This document shows, piece by piece, positions 17,212 to 25,925 of a stretch of DNA of 64,000 bases. Source of the stretch: an uncultured Erythrobacter sp. (GTDB lineage: Bacteria > Pseudomonadota > Alphaproteobacteria > Sphingomonadales > Sphingomonadaceae); contig CANKYI010000002.1 of assembly GCA_947488085.1 (NCBI GenBank), positions 186,001 to 250,000 on the forward strand. The letters are read 5' to 3'. The position numbers and the translations under genes are program-made. The notes under the pieces were generated by a model. The model did not search any database. It was not told the DNA's origin and saw only the letters and a program-made list of their open reading frames with translations. How positions within the stretch are numbered: position 1 is the stretch's first letter; the number at the start of each line of letters is the position of its first letter.

Positions 17212-18168
17212 GTGAGCGGGAACAACAGCGCAATTGAGAGCAAAACAATCGCGGTCGCAGGGGCTAGCGGGACGATTGGCGGTGCGGTCGTTCAAGCACT
17301 GATAGCCGATGGTCACCGAGTTCTGGCATTGGTTCGCTCGAATGGTGGACAGGCTGAGCAGATTTCCGGAGCGACAGTCTGCGAAGTCGACTTGTCTGAT
17401 GCGGCAGCGTTGGCCGGATTGTTGAGCGCTAACGGCGCCGCCACTGTGATCTCATGCATCGCATCGCGCAGTGGCTCACCCAAAGATGCAGAAGCGGTCG
17501 ATTTTGAATGCAATCGGGTTCTCTTGAAAGCTGCCGAAAGGGCCGCAGTGGACCATTTCCTATTGCTATCGGCAATTTGTGTTCAGCGCCCACAACTCGC
17601 ATTTCAGCGCGCGAAATTGCGGTTTGAAACCCTGCTCAAGGCTTCAGTGATCGACCACACAATCATCCGTCCCACTGCATTTTTCAAATCGCTGTCTGGG
17701 CAGGTCGATCGGGTTCTATCGGGCAAGCCGTTTCTCTTGTTTGGCGATGGCGAACTGACGCAGTGTAAGCCAATTAGCGATGCCGACCTTGCGCAGTATA
17801 TCGCTGATTGCGTGATAAATGGTGAGCGACGTGGTGAAACTCTCGCAATAGGCGGACCGGGGCCCGCGATCACGCCGCGCATGCAAGGGGACTTGCTGTT
17901 TGAGGCAGCGGGTATGGAACCGCATTTCCGTTCTGTCCCGGTCGCCATGTTTGCGGTTGCGGCGGGCGTATTGTCGTTAGGTGCGCGATTTTCAGACTGG
18001 TTTGCCGCAAAGGCCGAATATGCGCGGATTGCGCGCTATTATGCGACGCAAAGCATGTTGGTGCTTAATCCAAAGACGGGTTTATACGACGCGGACGCGA
18101 CCCTCGAGTTTGGCGAGGACCAGTTGATCGATCACTACCGCACCTTGATCGCGAGCCGTGTCAAATGA
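17212..18168 (+). CDS. bciA: 3,8-divinyl (proto)chlorophyllide 8-vinyl reductase, BciA type
   Basis: A 318-residue NAD(P)H-binding atypical SDR that starts with GTG. The nucleotide site is VAGASGTIGGAVVQAL. Family-specific stretches known from plant DVR and bacterial BciA are present: LLSAICVQRPQLAFQRAKL, IIRPTAFFKSLSGQV, CKPISDADLAQYIADC, AIGGPGPAITPRMQG and RYYATQSMLVL. BciA reduces the C8 vinyl group in (bacterio)chlorophyll synthesis. No other photosynthesis gene is in the window, but bciA often lies outside the photosynthesis cluster. Its stop overlaps the ATG of a symporter gene (ATGA), an unexpected partner. In a non-phototroph it would be a relic or have another substrate. Confidence 0.85.
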   Translation: MSGNNSAIESKTIAVAGASGTIGGAVVQALIADGHRVLALVRSNGGQAEQISGATVCEVDLSDAAALAGLLSANGAATVISCIASRSGSPKDAEAVDFECNRVLLKAAERAAVDHFLLLSAICVQRPQLAFQRAKLRFETLLKASVIDHTIIRPTAFFKSLSGQVDRVLSGKPFLLFGDGELTQCKPISDADLAQYIADCVINGERRGETLAIGGPGPAITPRMQGDLLFEAAGMEPHFRSVPVAMFAVAAGVLSLGARFSDWFAAKAEYARIARYYATQSMLVLNPKTGLYDADATLEFGEDQLIDHYRTLIASRVK

Positions 18169-19877
18169 ACGATACGAACCTGTTCTTCACACTTGCGAGC
18201 TGTGTGTTCTTTATGGGGCTGGTGGGCTGGATCAGCTGGGCGAAAACGCGCGGGACTGCTGACACCAAAGATGGGTATTTTCTTGCCGGGCGAGGGCTGG
18301 GCGCAACCTTTATCGCTGGATCTTTGCTGCTGACGAACCTGTCTGCTGAACAGCTGACCGGGCTTAACGGTTCGGCCTATGCCTTCAACATGTCGAGCAT
18401 GGGTTGGGAGGTGACAGCGGCAGTTGCGACGATTGCCATGGCTTTGGTCTTCCTGCCCAAATATCTCGCAGGCGCTTTCACGACGCTACCGCAATTCTTG
18501 AATGATCGGTTCGACGCTGATGTGCGCAGGCTGTCGGTGCTGTTGTTCATGCTTGGCTATGGTCTCGTGACGATCCCCGGCGTGCTTTATGCAGGTGCTC
18601 TGGCAGTCACAGCGTTCTTTGACATCCCCAAGCTTGCCGGGCTCGACAGTTTCAGTGCGCTGGTTTTGACCATTGTCCTGATAGGTGTGACTGGGTCGAT
18701 CTATGCGGTGTTTGGCGGGCTGCGCGCGGTTGCGGTGTCGGATACGTTGAACGGCGTGGGACTGCTCATTATTGGCATTTTAGTGCCGGTTTTGGGACTA
18801 ATCGCGCTGGGGGAGGGGAGCTTTGGGGCGGGGCTTCAAGAGTTGACCACCGAGCATCCTGAAAAGCTCAATGCGATTGGTGCCGCAGATGATCCCACGC
18901 CCTTTGGTACATTGTTCACCGGTATGATTTTCGCCAATCTGTTTTATTGGTGCACCAATCAATATGTGATCCAGCGAACCTTGGGCGCGAGCAGCCTTGC
19001 CGAGGGGCAAAAGGGGGTTTTGTTCTCCGGCTTCTTCAAGATCATGGTCCCGTTTATGATGATGATCCCCGGCGTGATTGCGTTCCACCTCTATGGCTCT
19101 GGAATGGAGCCGATTGATCAAGCTTACCCTAGGCTGATCCGCGATGTGTTGCCGGTCTATTTCTCCGGTTTCTTCTTGGCCGTATTGTTGGGCGCAGTGT
19201 TCTCCTCCTTCAACTCGCTGTTGAACAGTGCAGCGACCCTGTTCAGCCTCGACATCTATGCGCCCGCTCGCGGAGAAAAGGCGAGCGATGCAGAGCTGGT
19301 GCGGGTGGCGAAGATCGCGAGCGTGGTTATCGCGCTGTTCTCTTTCGTGGTCGCGCCACTGCTGTCATTTGCGCCCGAGGGATTGTGGCAGATCATCCGC
19401 ATCTTCACCGGTTTCTATAACATTCCGACCATCGTGATCGTGATTGTTGGCCTGTTCACGGCGCGGGTTCCGGCGCTGGGTGCGAAGATCGTGATTGTCT
19501 TTCACGTCATCGCCTATGGCCTCATCCGCTTTGTCTTTGACGATGTGATCACCTTGCACTTCATCCACCTTTACGCGGTGCTGTTCGTGATTGAGGTCGG
19601 GATAATGCTGATCTGTGGCTGGTTGAAGCCGCGTGAGCAGGCGTGGGAATTCACCCGGAATGAACAGGTCGATATGACCCCGTGGCGCTTTGCAAAGCCA
19701 CTGGCGGTGACATTGTTCAGCTGTGTGGTGGCGACTTATCTGCTTTTCTCACCCATCGGCCTTGCCTCTGGTGCAGGGCTGGGCGCGATGTTTGCCGCTT
19801 CGATCGCGCTGCTTGTGATCGGCAATATTGCGGTCTGGGCCTTTGCTGCCCGCCGTCCTGTCCTAAGCTACGAGTGA
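18165..19877 (+). CDS. Sodium:solute symporter (SSS/SLC5 family), probable sugar transporter
   Basis: A 570-residue polytopic protein with about 13-14 transmembrane helices. SSS features are DGYFLAGRGLG near residue 35, LLLTNLSAEQLTGLNGSAYA, and the sugar-transporter-like NLFYWCTNQYVIQRTLGA near residue 265, followed by NSLLNSAATLFSLDIY. The CTNQ segment resembles SglT-type Na+/sugar symporters. It is translationally coupled to bciA and converges with the dioxygenase gene (stop codons overlap by 15 bp). The neighbouring leftward operon has a GH42 beta-galactosidase and sugar dehydrogenases, so a galactose- or galactoside-type substrate is plausible but unproven. Confidence 0.85.
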   Translation: MNDTNLFFTLASCVFFMGLVGWISWAKTRGTADTKDGYFLAGRGLGATFIAGSLLLTNLSAEQLTGLNGSAYAFNMSSMGWEVTAAVATIAMALVFLPKYLAGAFTTLPQFLNDRFDADVRRLSVLLFMLGYGLVTIPGVLYAGALAVTAFFDIPKLAGLDSFSALVLTIVLIGVTGSIYAVFGGLRAVAVSDTLNGVGLLIIGILVPVLGLIALGEGSFGAGLQELTTEHPEKLNAIGAADDPTPFGTLFTGMIFANLFYWCTNQYVIQRTLGASSLAEGQKGVLFSGFFKIMVPFMMMIPGVIAFHLYGSGMEPIDQAYPRLIRDVLPVYFSGFFLAVLLGAVFSSFNSLLNSAATLFSLDIYAPARGEKASDAELVRVAKIASVVIALFSFVVAPLLSFAPEGLWQIIRIFTGFYNIPTIVIVIVGLFTARVPALGAKIVIVFHVIAYGLIRFVFDDVITLHFIHLYAVLFVIEVGIMLICGWLKPREQAWEFTRNEQVDMTPWRFAKPLAVTLFSCVVATYLLFSPIGLASGAGLGAMFAASIALLVIGNIAVWAFAARRPVLSYE

Positions 19878-20786
19878 TGCAAGCACCCGGCGTTTGCCTG
19901 AGAACGGTCGGCGGCCATGCATCACCAGAAAATTGTCGACCAACGCCATGTCGCCTGGCTGCCATGCGAGGTCGTAGGTCAGCTGGTCCGCAATCGCTAT
20001 TGCTGGGGCCATCTCTTCGGTAGTGATCGCAGTGCCATCGCCAAAGGTGATCGCACGGTTGGGATCATTGCGGCTATCGGCCCATCCGCGAAAGGCGGCG
20101 ATCAACTGGTTGAAGAATGTGCGCCTGCCATCGGGCAGTACTCGCACTGCATCCAGAACCGGCGTCGTCGCCTGCAACGTACCATTCTCGCGCCATTCCC
20201 AGCTATAACCAAGATGCTGCAACCGCGCCTCTGCTTCACTTTTATCAGCGGCACTCAAGGTGCTACGCCAAGACCGTCCTTGCCCTGAACCCGCATCATC
20301 GTCGCCCGGCATGACATTGGTGTAGCGCACGCCTTGTTCCTCGATCCGAGCAACAAACTGGGGCGCTTCTTCGCTTAATCGATCCAGCACCCAATCAGAG
20401 CGGCATAACGGCGTCGCTCCGCCTTCTTCCGCCGCGATCTCGCAATAGAAGAACAGCTTGGAAGGGTAGAGCGGCGTTTGCGCCATTTCGTGATGGAGGA
20501 ATATCTCGGTTGTTGGCGGCGCTTCATTGGCTGTGAAAACACGCGGGGTAACATTGGTGCGCACCGCGTTCGACAGCGAGTCCTCGTAAGTAAAGCCAGC
20601 CTCGCCAAACCCTTCAACCGCCGCATCAAAGGCGTGCGGGTCAGGCACATCGAACCCGCGAAACAACAATGCCCCAGCATCGGCCAATGCAGCATCAACC
20701 GCACCCTTATTCGCGCCAAGGAACGCAGCCAGATCGCCGCCGCCCGCAATGATGCCGGGAAATTCGCTGTCTGTCATATCAGTCAT
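19863..20786 (-). CDS. TauD/TfdA-family Fe(II)/2-oxoglutarate dioxygenase
   Basis: About 307 residues, start taken at ATG 20786, which overlaps the end of the aldo-keto reductase gene; ATG 20777 is also possible. The metal-binding H-x-E in FLHHEMAQTPLYPSKLFF, the GGATPLCRS stretch, and the distal His and 2-oxoglutarate Arg in MALVDNFLVMHGRRPFSG mark the TauD/clavaminate-synthase-like superfamily. Such enzymes hydroxylate small molecules using Fe(II), O2 and 2-oxoglutarate. It is the last gene of the GH42/Gfo-Idh/aldo-keto reductase operon. The substrate is unknown; a sugar-derived or osmolyte compound is only a guess. Confidence 0.82.
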   Translation of the reverse strand: MTDMTDSEFPGIIAGGGDLAAFLGANKGAVDAALADAGALLFRGFDVPDPHAFDAAVEGFGEAGFTYEDSLSNAVRTNVTPRVFTANEAPPTTEIFLHHEMAQTPLYPSKLFFYCEIAAEEGGATPLCRSDWVLDRLSEEAPQFVARIEEQGVRYTNVMPGDDDAGSGQGRSWRSTLSAADKSEAEARLQHLGYSWEWRENGTLQATTPVLDAVRVLPDGRRTFFNQLIAAFRGWADSRNDPNRAITFGDGTAITTEEMAPAIAIADQLTYDLAWQPGDMALVDNFLVMHGRRPFSGKRRVLASLVA

Positions 20787-21735
20787 AGATCGGGTGGAAC
20801 GCGCCAAAGGCGGCCTCTGCGAACACGCCGGGATCGTTAAACCGCCGGTTCTGGTTCAGTGCGCTGATCGCGGCCATTTCAACAGCACTCAATGAGAAAT
20901 CATCAATGTCGAGGTTCTCGCGCATCCGTTCTGGCTTGGTCGTCTTGGGTATGATCGCCGTCCCGCGTTGCACACCCCATCGCAGCAAGACCTGAGCGGG
21001 CGTCTTGCCGTGCGCCTGCGCTGCTACCATCACCGGAGCCGTGCCCAGTAGGCTTTCGCCCTCGGCGGCCATATCGAGCTCAAAATAGCTTTGCGCCCCC
21101 AGGGGTGAGAACGCGGTTACGTCCATCCCGTAATCGCCGGCAAGCCGGATCAGCTTTTCCTGTGTCAGATAAGGGTGCGCCTCGATCTGGAGCATTGCCG
21201 GTTTGATCCGCGCATAGCTCATCAAATCATGCAGCAAGCCTGAGTTGTAGTTGCAAACTCCAATCCGCTTCACGAGGCCCTTGTCCGCCAAAGCCTCCAT
21301 CGCCGCCCACGTCTCATGCAACGGCACTCGGGCGCGCTTCATCTCTGGCTGGCCGCTTTCTGGGTTGTTCAACCATTCGGGCGGATAGCGGGTCGCGATG
21401 GGCACATATTCCAGCGCGATGGGAAAGTGGATCAGGTAAAGATCAAGGCAACCGACCTGCAAGTCCTCAAGTGTCTTGCGGCAGGCTTCCTCTACATGTT
21501 CGGGCGCATGAAATGTGTTCCAAAGCTTAGACGTGATCCACAATTCTTCGCGGGTTACCGAGCCTTCTGCGATAGCCTGCGCCAGACCCTCGCCTGTCTC
21601 AGCTTCGTTGGCGTAATCAGCGGCGCTGTCAAAATGGCGATAGCCTGCGCGAATGGCCTCGATGACATTCGCTGCGGTGTCTTCACGCGGGATTTTCCAT
21701 AGGCCAAAGCCAATGCGGGGCATGGTTTCCAGCAT
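20779..21735 (-). CDS. Aldo/keto reductase
   Basis: A 318-residue (alpha/beta)8 NADPH-dependent reductase. The catalytic tetrad is Asp36/Tyr41 (FDSAADYANE), Lys70 (WITSKLW) and His103 (LIHFP). The cofactor-binding end is IIPKTTKPERMRENLD. Loop lengths and LIHFPIALEYVP resemble xylose/aldose reductase-like members. It starts 1 nt after the stop of the Gfo/Idh gene and overlaps the dioxygenase, so it belongs to one operon with GH42. It probably interconverts an aldose or keto-sugar and its alcohol released by the pathway. Confidence 0.87.
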   Translation of the reverse strand: MLETMPRIGFGLWKIPREDTAANVIEAIRAGYRHFDSAADYANEAETGEGLAQAIAEGSVTREELWITSKLWNTFHAPEHVEEACRKTLEDLQVGCLDLYLIHFPIALEYVPIATRYPPEWLNNPESGQPEMKRARVPLHETWAAMEALADKGLVKRIGVCNYNSGLLHDLMSYARIKPAMLQIEAHPYLTQEKLIRLAGDYGMDVTAFSPLGAQSYFELDMAAEGESLLGTAPVMVAAQAHGKTPAQVLLRWGVQRGTAIIPKTTKPERMRENLDIDDFSLSAVEMAAISALNQNRRFNDPGVFAEAAFGAFHPIYD

Positions 21736-21736
21736 G

Positions 21737-22816
21737 TCAGTCCTTATCCAAGAATTCTATCGGCACCGGCAATCCGGTTGCGATACTCTGTTGCGCAGCA
21801 GCGCCAATAGCGACCGAACGATAACCGTCGCTCGCATTGATAAGCGGCGGGGTGCCATCGATCAAAGCTTGGTGAAAATCGCACTGTTGAAAGTAGGTCG
21901 CGCCGTGGTGATCACCCGCCGCCATCGCAGCGGCAGGGGTCGCAATATGTGTCGATACCGGGCCTGATTTGTCGCGCGGGGACCATGTCACTTCACCCAA
22001 AGGCAGCTTCACCTCCATTTTGCCAATCGGACCCACGGCGCAGATTTCCTCCTGCTGCTCTGACCCCTCGGCAAACATGCACAGATCCAGCACCGCGCGC
22101 GTTCCGCCTTCGAAATCGACCATGACATAGGCGTTGTCGATAATGTCAGGCACTTCGCCGTCATATCGCTCATCAAGGTGGTTCACATCCTGTGCGCCGC
22201 TGGCAAACACTCGCACCGGTTCACCACGCAATATGTGACGCATCAAATCAAAGAAGTGACAGCACTTCTCTACCAAAGTCCCGCCAGTGTTGCGGTTGAA
22301 GCGGTTCCAGTCGCCGACTTTCTCAAGGAATGGGAAGCGATGTTCGCGAATGCTGAGCATTTTTACATCGCCGATTTCGCCCGCATGCAGCCGCTCAATA
22401 AAGCGGGTGACGGGCGGCATGTATCGGTATTCCAACCCAACCCAGAACAGGCTGTCATACCCACTGGCCGCGCGCGCCAGAACGGCGGCGTCCTCCACGC
22501 CGGTGCACATCGGTTTTTCGAGCAGGATCGCAGCGCCAGACAGCATGACAGGCTGAACAATGTCGAAGTGGGTGAAATTGGGCGCAGCGATAATGACGGC
22601 GTCGGGTTTGACCTTCACCATCATCTCAGTGGAGTCTTCAAACAGTTGGACCGATTGACCCAGTTCGTGCGCAAGGATGCGAGCGGCTGAGCGTGATCCT
22701 TCGTCTGGATCGGCGATGGCTACCAAGTCTGCACCGGGAACGAGCGCAAGATTTGCCATATGCTCACGGCCCATCATGCCGCAGCCGATTATCGCATATC
22801 TTCTAGAGTCAGTCAT
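21737..22816 (-). CDS. Gfo/Idh/MocA-family oxidoreductase
   Basis: A 359-residue protein with an N-terminal Rossmann domain (GCGMMGREHMANLALVPGAD) and the EKPMCTG motif near residue 97, which supplies the conserved Lys. The C-terminal alpha/beta substrate domain contains GGTLVEKCCHFFDLMRHI, where the His-containing helix supplies catalytic residues. Family members are NAD(P)-dependent dehydrogenases of sugars, inositols or amino-sugars. It lies between GH42 (45 nt upstream) and the aldo-keto reductase (1 nt downstream) in one leftward operon, so sugar oxidation is the likely role. Confidence 0.87.
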   Translation of the reverse strand: MTDSRRYAIIGCGMMGREHMANLALVPGADLVAIADPDEGSRSAARILAHELGQSVQLFEDSTEMMVKVKPDAVIIAAPNFTHFDIVQPVMLSGAAILLEKPMCTGVEDAAVLARAASGYDSLFWVGLEYRYMPPVTRFIERLHAGEIGDVKMLSIREHRFPFLEKVGDWNRFNRNTGGTLVEKCCHFFDLMRHILRGEPVRVFASGAQDVNHLDERYDGEVPDIIDNAYVMVDFEGGTRAVLDLCMFAEGSEQQEEICAVGPIGKMEVKLPLGEVTWSPRDKSGPVSTHIATPAAAMAAGDHHGATYFQQCDFHQALIDGTPPLINASDGYRSVAIGAAAQQSIATGLPVPIEFLDKD

Positions 22817-22861
22817 GGGCGCGTATCTGTGTGCGTACGTGGGTATATTGGCAAGCCAAGA

Positions 22862-24790
22862 TCAGCCATTTCGCCACACCGTCACGCCAGCGGGTTGCAT
22901 CACAGTTTCGCCGATCACCGGACTGCCCAATTGGAGCGCGGCCGTATCAACCGGTTTGCTTGAGTAATTCATCGCAAAAACATGCGAGGCGGTGCGGCGT
23001 AGGCGCAGGCCTTCCGGGACGTCGACCAAAGCGATGTCAGCCTCGTCCGCTGTCCGCTTAACTAAGAGGTCGAGCAAAGTGCGATCCGGCCACGCCGCAC
23101 AATAGCGCAGATTGTCTTTTTGAAAAACAATCCCGCGTCCATCGTTGAGTGCGAATTCGGTATCACAGTCGGTCGAGACGTCTTCCCGCCACCGTGAAAT
23201 CGTCCAGCCATCTCCTTTCTCGGTCTCACCATCACGCAGGCTCTCAACCCGGGTGATGGCGAGGGGGAGCAGCTTACGAAGATCACCCGGCGCCAGGTCT
23301 GAGGGGATGCAGAAACTTTCAGTCTTACTACCACTGCGCGGCCCGATCAGGACTGGGCATGTCAGGTTTGAAAGCCTCTCGGTGAAGCCTGCGCTTATGA
23401 TGGGGAGGGTCGGCACCAGCACCGCCTGATACCCATCAAGCTCGGCATCTGCCCGCACAATATCAACATTCAGACCCCGCCGTCGGAGCGCTGAATACCA
23501 TTCATAGACAAGCTCAAGATAGTGGAAGCTCTCTCCTTGCGGCTGAATTCCGCACACCCATGCCGCCTCGTAGGAGAAGACCAGCGCAACGGGGGCCTTG
23601 GTCGTCTCTTGATTACCCAATTGCGCAATCACATCGGCTGCCGCATGCGCTTCGGTCGCCCCTTCTGCAATTGAATTGTCTGAGCGCAGCAGACCAGCAT
23701 GCATTTGCTCTTGTGCAAAGGGCGCCTGTCGCCAGCGGAAGTAGCTAGTGAACTCTGCGCCATGCGCCATCGCTTCCAGTGTCCAAAGCGTCACCATGCC
23801 GGGCAAAGGCGCAGGGTTATAGCGCGCCCAGTTCACCGGCCCCGGCTGTTGCTCCATAACGCCCCAGCGACCATTGGAGCACCCGCGATAAAGGTCATGA
23901 TGAAATGCAGCGATGTCGGGGTGCCCTTGGCGCAGATACTCGCTCTTTTCCTCGCGCGAAAACCAGAATTGTTCGAGAAAGCCCAGCGGGTAACTGTCCC
24001 ATGTCGCCACGTCGAGATCGCGCCCGACATCGTGGTGGTCGAACTCGGTGAAGAACCCCATGAAGTTGTGCGTGATGTCGCGGCCCGGAGAGTGCGCGCG
24101 CAGGATTTCGACCTGTTCACGGTTAAACTGCACAACCTCGTCCGAGGCAAACCGGCGATAGTCGAGCCAGTGGGCTGGATTCGCCTCAGTAACGGTCAGA
24201 TTGGGCGGATCGATTTCGTCAAACAAGCGATATTCCATGCTCCAAAACACATTGCCCCATTGTGTGTTGAGGGCTTCAATCGTCTGATAGCGGCGCTCTA
24301 GCCAAAGGCGGAAAGCGGTTGCTGCGGCGTCAGAAAAACTGAGCACAGTATCGTGGCAGCCATACTCATTGTCGGTCTGCCAAGCGGTGATGGCCGAATG
24401 CTCGCCATACCGTTCTGCGAGAGCGCGCGTGATACGGCGCGATTGTTCGCGGTATCCGAGATGGGAGAAGCAATAATGCCGCCGCGAGCCAAACCCGCGC
24501 GGGTGGCCATGGGCATCAATCGCAACCATTTCGGGCATAGAATCGACCAACCATTTGGGCGGCGTTGCAGTTGGCGTGCACAGAATGACTTTGAGGCCTG
24601 CTGCACCCAATGTCTCGATTGCTCGGTCCAACCAGCCCCAATCAAACCGACCGGGTTCCGGCTCAATCCGGCTCCATGCAAATTCGCCCACACGCACCAG
24701 CGATAGGCCCATGGCAGCCATGCGGCTCGCATCTTCGGCCCATATCTCCTCGGGCCAATGTTCGGGAAAGTAACAGCAGCCAAGTTTCAA
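22862..24790 (-). CDS. GH42 beta-galactosidase
   Basis: A 642-residue cytoplasmic glycoside hydrolase family 42 enzyme without a signal peptide. The N-terminal TIM barrel contains GCCYFPEHWPEEIWAED and LCTPTATPPKWL. The acid/base Glu142 is in QTDNEYG and the probable nucleophile Glu313 is in MEQQPGPVNW, almost the same positions as in the characterised Thermus A4 enzyme (141/312). A glutamine-amidotransferase-like trimerisation domain (about 390-590) and a small C-terminal beta domain follow. It opens the operon with Gfo/Idh, aldo-keto reductase and a TauD-like dioxygenase. It would release galactose or a related sugar from a beta-galactoside already inside the cell. Confidence 0.9.
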   Translation of the reverse strand: MKLGCCYFPEHWPEEIWAEDASRMAAMGLSLVRVGEFAWSRIEPEPGRFDWGWLDRAIETLGAAGLKVILCTPTATPPKWLVDSMPEMVAIDAHGHPRGFGSRRHYCFSHLGYREQSRRITRALAERYGEHSAITAWQTDNEYGCHDTVLSFSDAAATAFRLWLERRYQTIEALNTQWGNVFWSMEYRLFDEIDPPNLTVTEANPAHWLDYRRFASDEVVQFNREQVEILRAHSPGRDITHNFMGFFTEFDHHDVGRDLDVATWDSYPLGFLEQFWFSREEKSEYLRQGHPDIAAFHHDLYRGCSNGRWGVMEQQPGPVNWARYNPAPLPGMVTLWTLEAMAHGAEFTSYFRWRQAPFAQEQMHAGLLRSDNSIAEGATEAHAAADVIAQLGNQETTKAPVALVFSYEAAWVCGIQPQGESFHYLELVYEWYSALRRRGLNVDIVRADAELDGYQAVLVPTLPIISAGFTERLSNLTCPVLIGPRSGSKTESFCIPSDLAPGDLRKLLPLAITRVESLRDGETEKGDGWTISRWREDVSTDCDTEFALNDGRGIVFQKDNLRYCAAWPDRTLLDLLVKRTADEADIALVDVPEGLRLRRTASHVFAMNYSSKPVDTAALQLGSPVIGETVMQPAGVTVWRNG

Positions 24791-24876
24791 TGCGAGCGCC
24801 TTTGCGATTGTTTCCCGTCGCCCTATACCTGCTTTGTTTGGAGCGCTAGTCGACCTGAGTTTGATAGATCATTTAC

Positions 24877-24900
24877 ACATATAAAAATATCTTTATATGT
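24877..24900. promoter_or_regulatory. Perfect inverted repeat, probable ArsR-type operator of the met operon
   Basis: ACATATAAA (24877-24885) and TTTATATGT (24892-24900) are perfect reverse complements separated by 6 bp. AT-rich repeats of this size are typical ArsR/SmtB operators. It sits immediately upstream of the fusion regulator's preferred ATG (24909), suggesting autoregulation of the metF-metH operon. Confidence 0.6.
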
Positions 24901-24908
24901 TTTGGCAA

Positions 24909-25925
24909 ATGTCTATCGACGCCATCTTCAAGGCTCTTGCCGATCCCACGCGACTGCGCACCATGCGGCTGTTGTCGGCGATGGAATTGTCTGTCGGCGA
25001 ATTGGCGCAGGTCCTGGGCCAGAGCCAGCCGCGCGTATCGCGCCATGTTGGCATCCTGTGCGATGCCAATCTGGCAGAGCGCCGCCGCGAAGGCAGTTGG
25101 GTTTTCCTAAGAGCGACCAATAGCGGCCAAGCGGGCGCGCCTGTGCTCGCGGCGTTGGACCGACTGCTGGCCACATGGGAGCGCGAAAACGCCGATTTCG
25201 CACAAATCTGCACCGATGACCGGCGCAAACTCACCGCCATCCGCGCCGCGCGCGATGCCAATGCGGAGGATTACTTCGCCCGCCATGCCAGCGAATGGGA
25301 TGAGCTGCGCGCACTCCATATCAGCGATGTTCAGGTCGAAGAGCAGCTGAGCACAGCCTTGCGCGACGCCCCGCTGGGTGCGGTTCTGGATATCGGCACC
25401 GGCACCGGGCGCATGACGGAATTGTTCGCGAGCGATGCAGAACGGATCGTCGCGCTCGACAAGAACCTCGAAATGTTGCGTGTCGCGCGGGCAAAGCTGC
25501 AACACCTGCCCGCTGCGCAAATCGAATTGGTGCAAGGTGACTTTACCGACCTGCCCTTTGCTGCGGCCAGCTTTGATACGGTCTTGCTCCACCAGGTGCT
25601 GCACTTTGCCCACGATCCCGCAATCCCTTTGTCAGAAGCGGCGCGGGTCACCCGGCCCGGTGGTCGTATCGCCATCGTGGATTTTGCATCGCATGATCAC
25701 GAAGAGCTGCGCGACCGCCATCAGCATGCCCGGCTGGGCTACACCGATAGCCAGATGCACGACCTGATGCGCGACGCTGGTTTCGCCCCCAGTGAACCGA
25801 TTGCGCTCGAAGGCGTTGAGCTCATTGTGAAGATCTGGATTGGCGAACGCCGGCCCCTTCCTGAAAGCCACACTTCTAAAAATGCCCCTAGAGCCGCAAT
25901 TCCTGCCAAGAAAGCAAACCTATGA
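24909..25925 (+). CDS. ArsR-family regulator fused to a SAM-dependent methyltransferase
   Basis: About 338 residues from ATG 24909; the in-frame ATG at 24897 lies inside the operator-like repeat. Residues 1-90 are an ArsR winged helix (FKALADPTRLRTMRLL, GQSQPRVSRHVGIL). Residues 125-320 are a UbiE/class-I methyltransferase with motif I VLDIGTGTGRM, the acidic IVALDKN, and LPFAAASFDTVLLHQVLHF. The typical ArsR metal-binding ELCVCDL motif is absent. The methyltransferase domain probably senses SAM or S-adenosylhomocysteine, making this a methionine-cycle regulator. It overlaps metF by 4 bp. Ligand sensing is inferred from domain and operon. Confidence 0.85.
   Translation: MSIDAIFKALADPTRLRTMRLLSAMELSVGELAQVLGQSQPRVSRHVGILCDANLAERRREGSWVFLRATNSGQAGAPVLAALDRLLATWERENADFAQICTDDRRKLTAIRAARDANAEDYFARHASEWDELRALHISDVQVEEQLSTALRDAPLGAVLDIGTGTGRMTELFASDAERIVALDKNLEMLRVARAKLQHLPAAQIELVQGDFTDLPFAAASFDTVLLHQVLHFAHDPAIPLSEAARVTRPGGRIAIVDFASHDHEELRDRHQHARLGYTDSQMHDLMRDAGFAPSEPIALEGVELIVKIWIGERRPLPESHTSKNAPRAAIPAKKANL

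Noticed and set aside
24791..24908. SAM or SAH riboswitch before the methionine operon
   Set aside because: The region is short and AT-rich and shows only the inverted repeat; no aptamer core was recognised.
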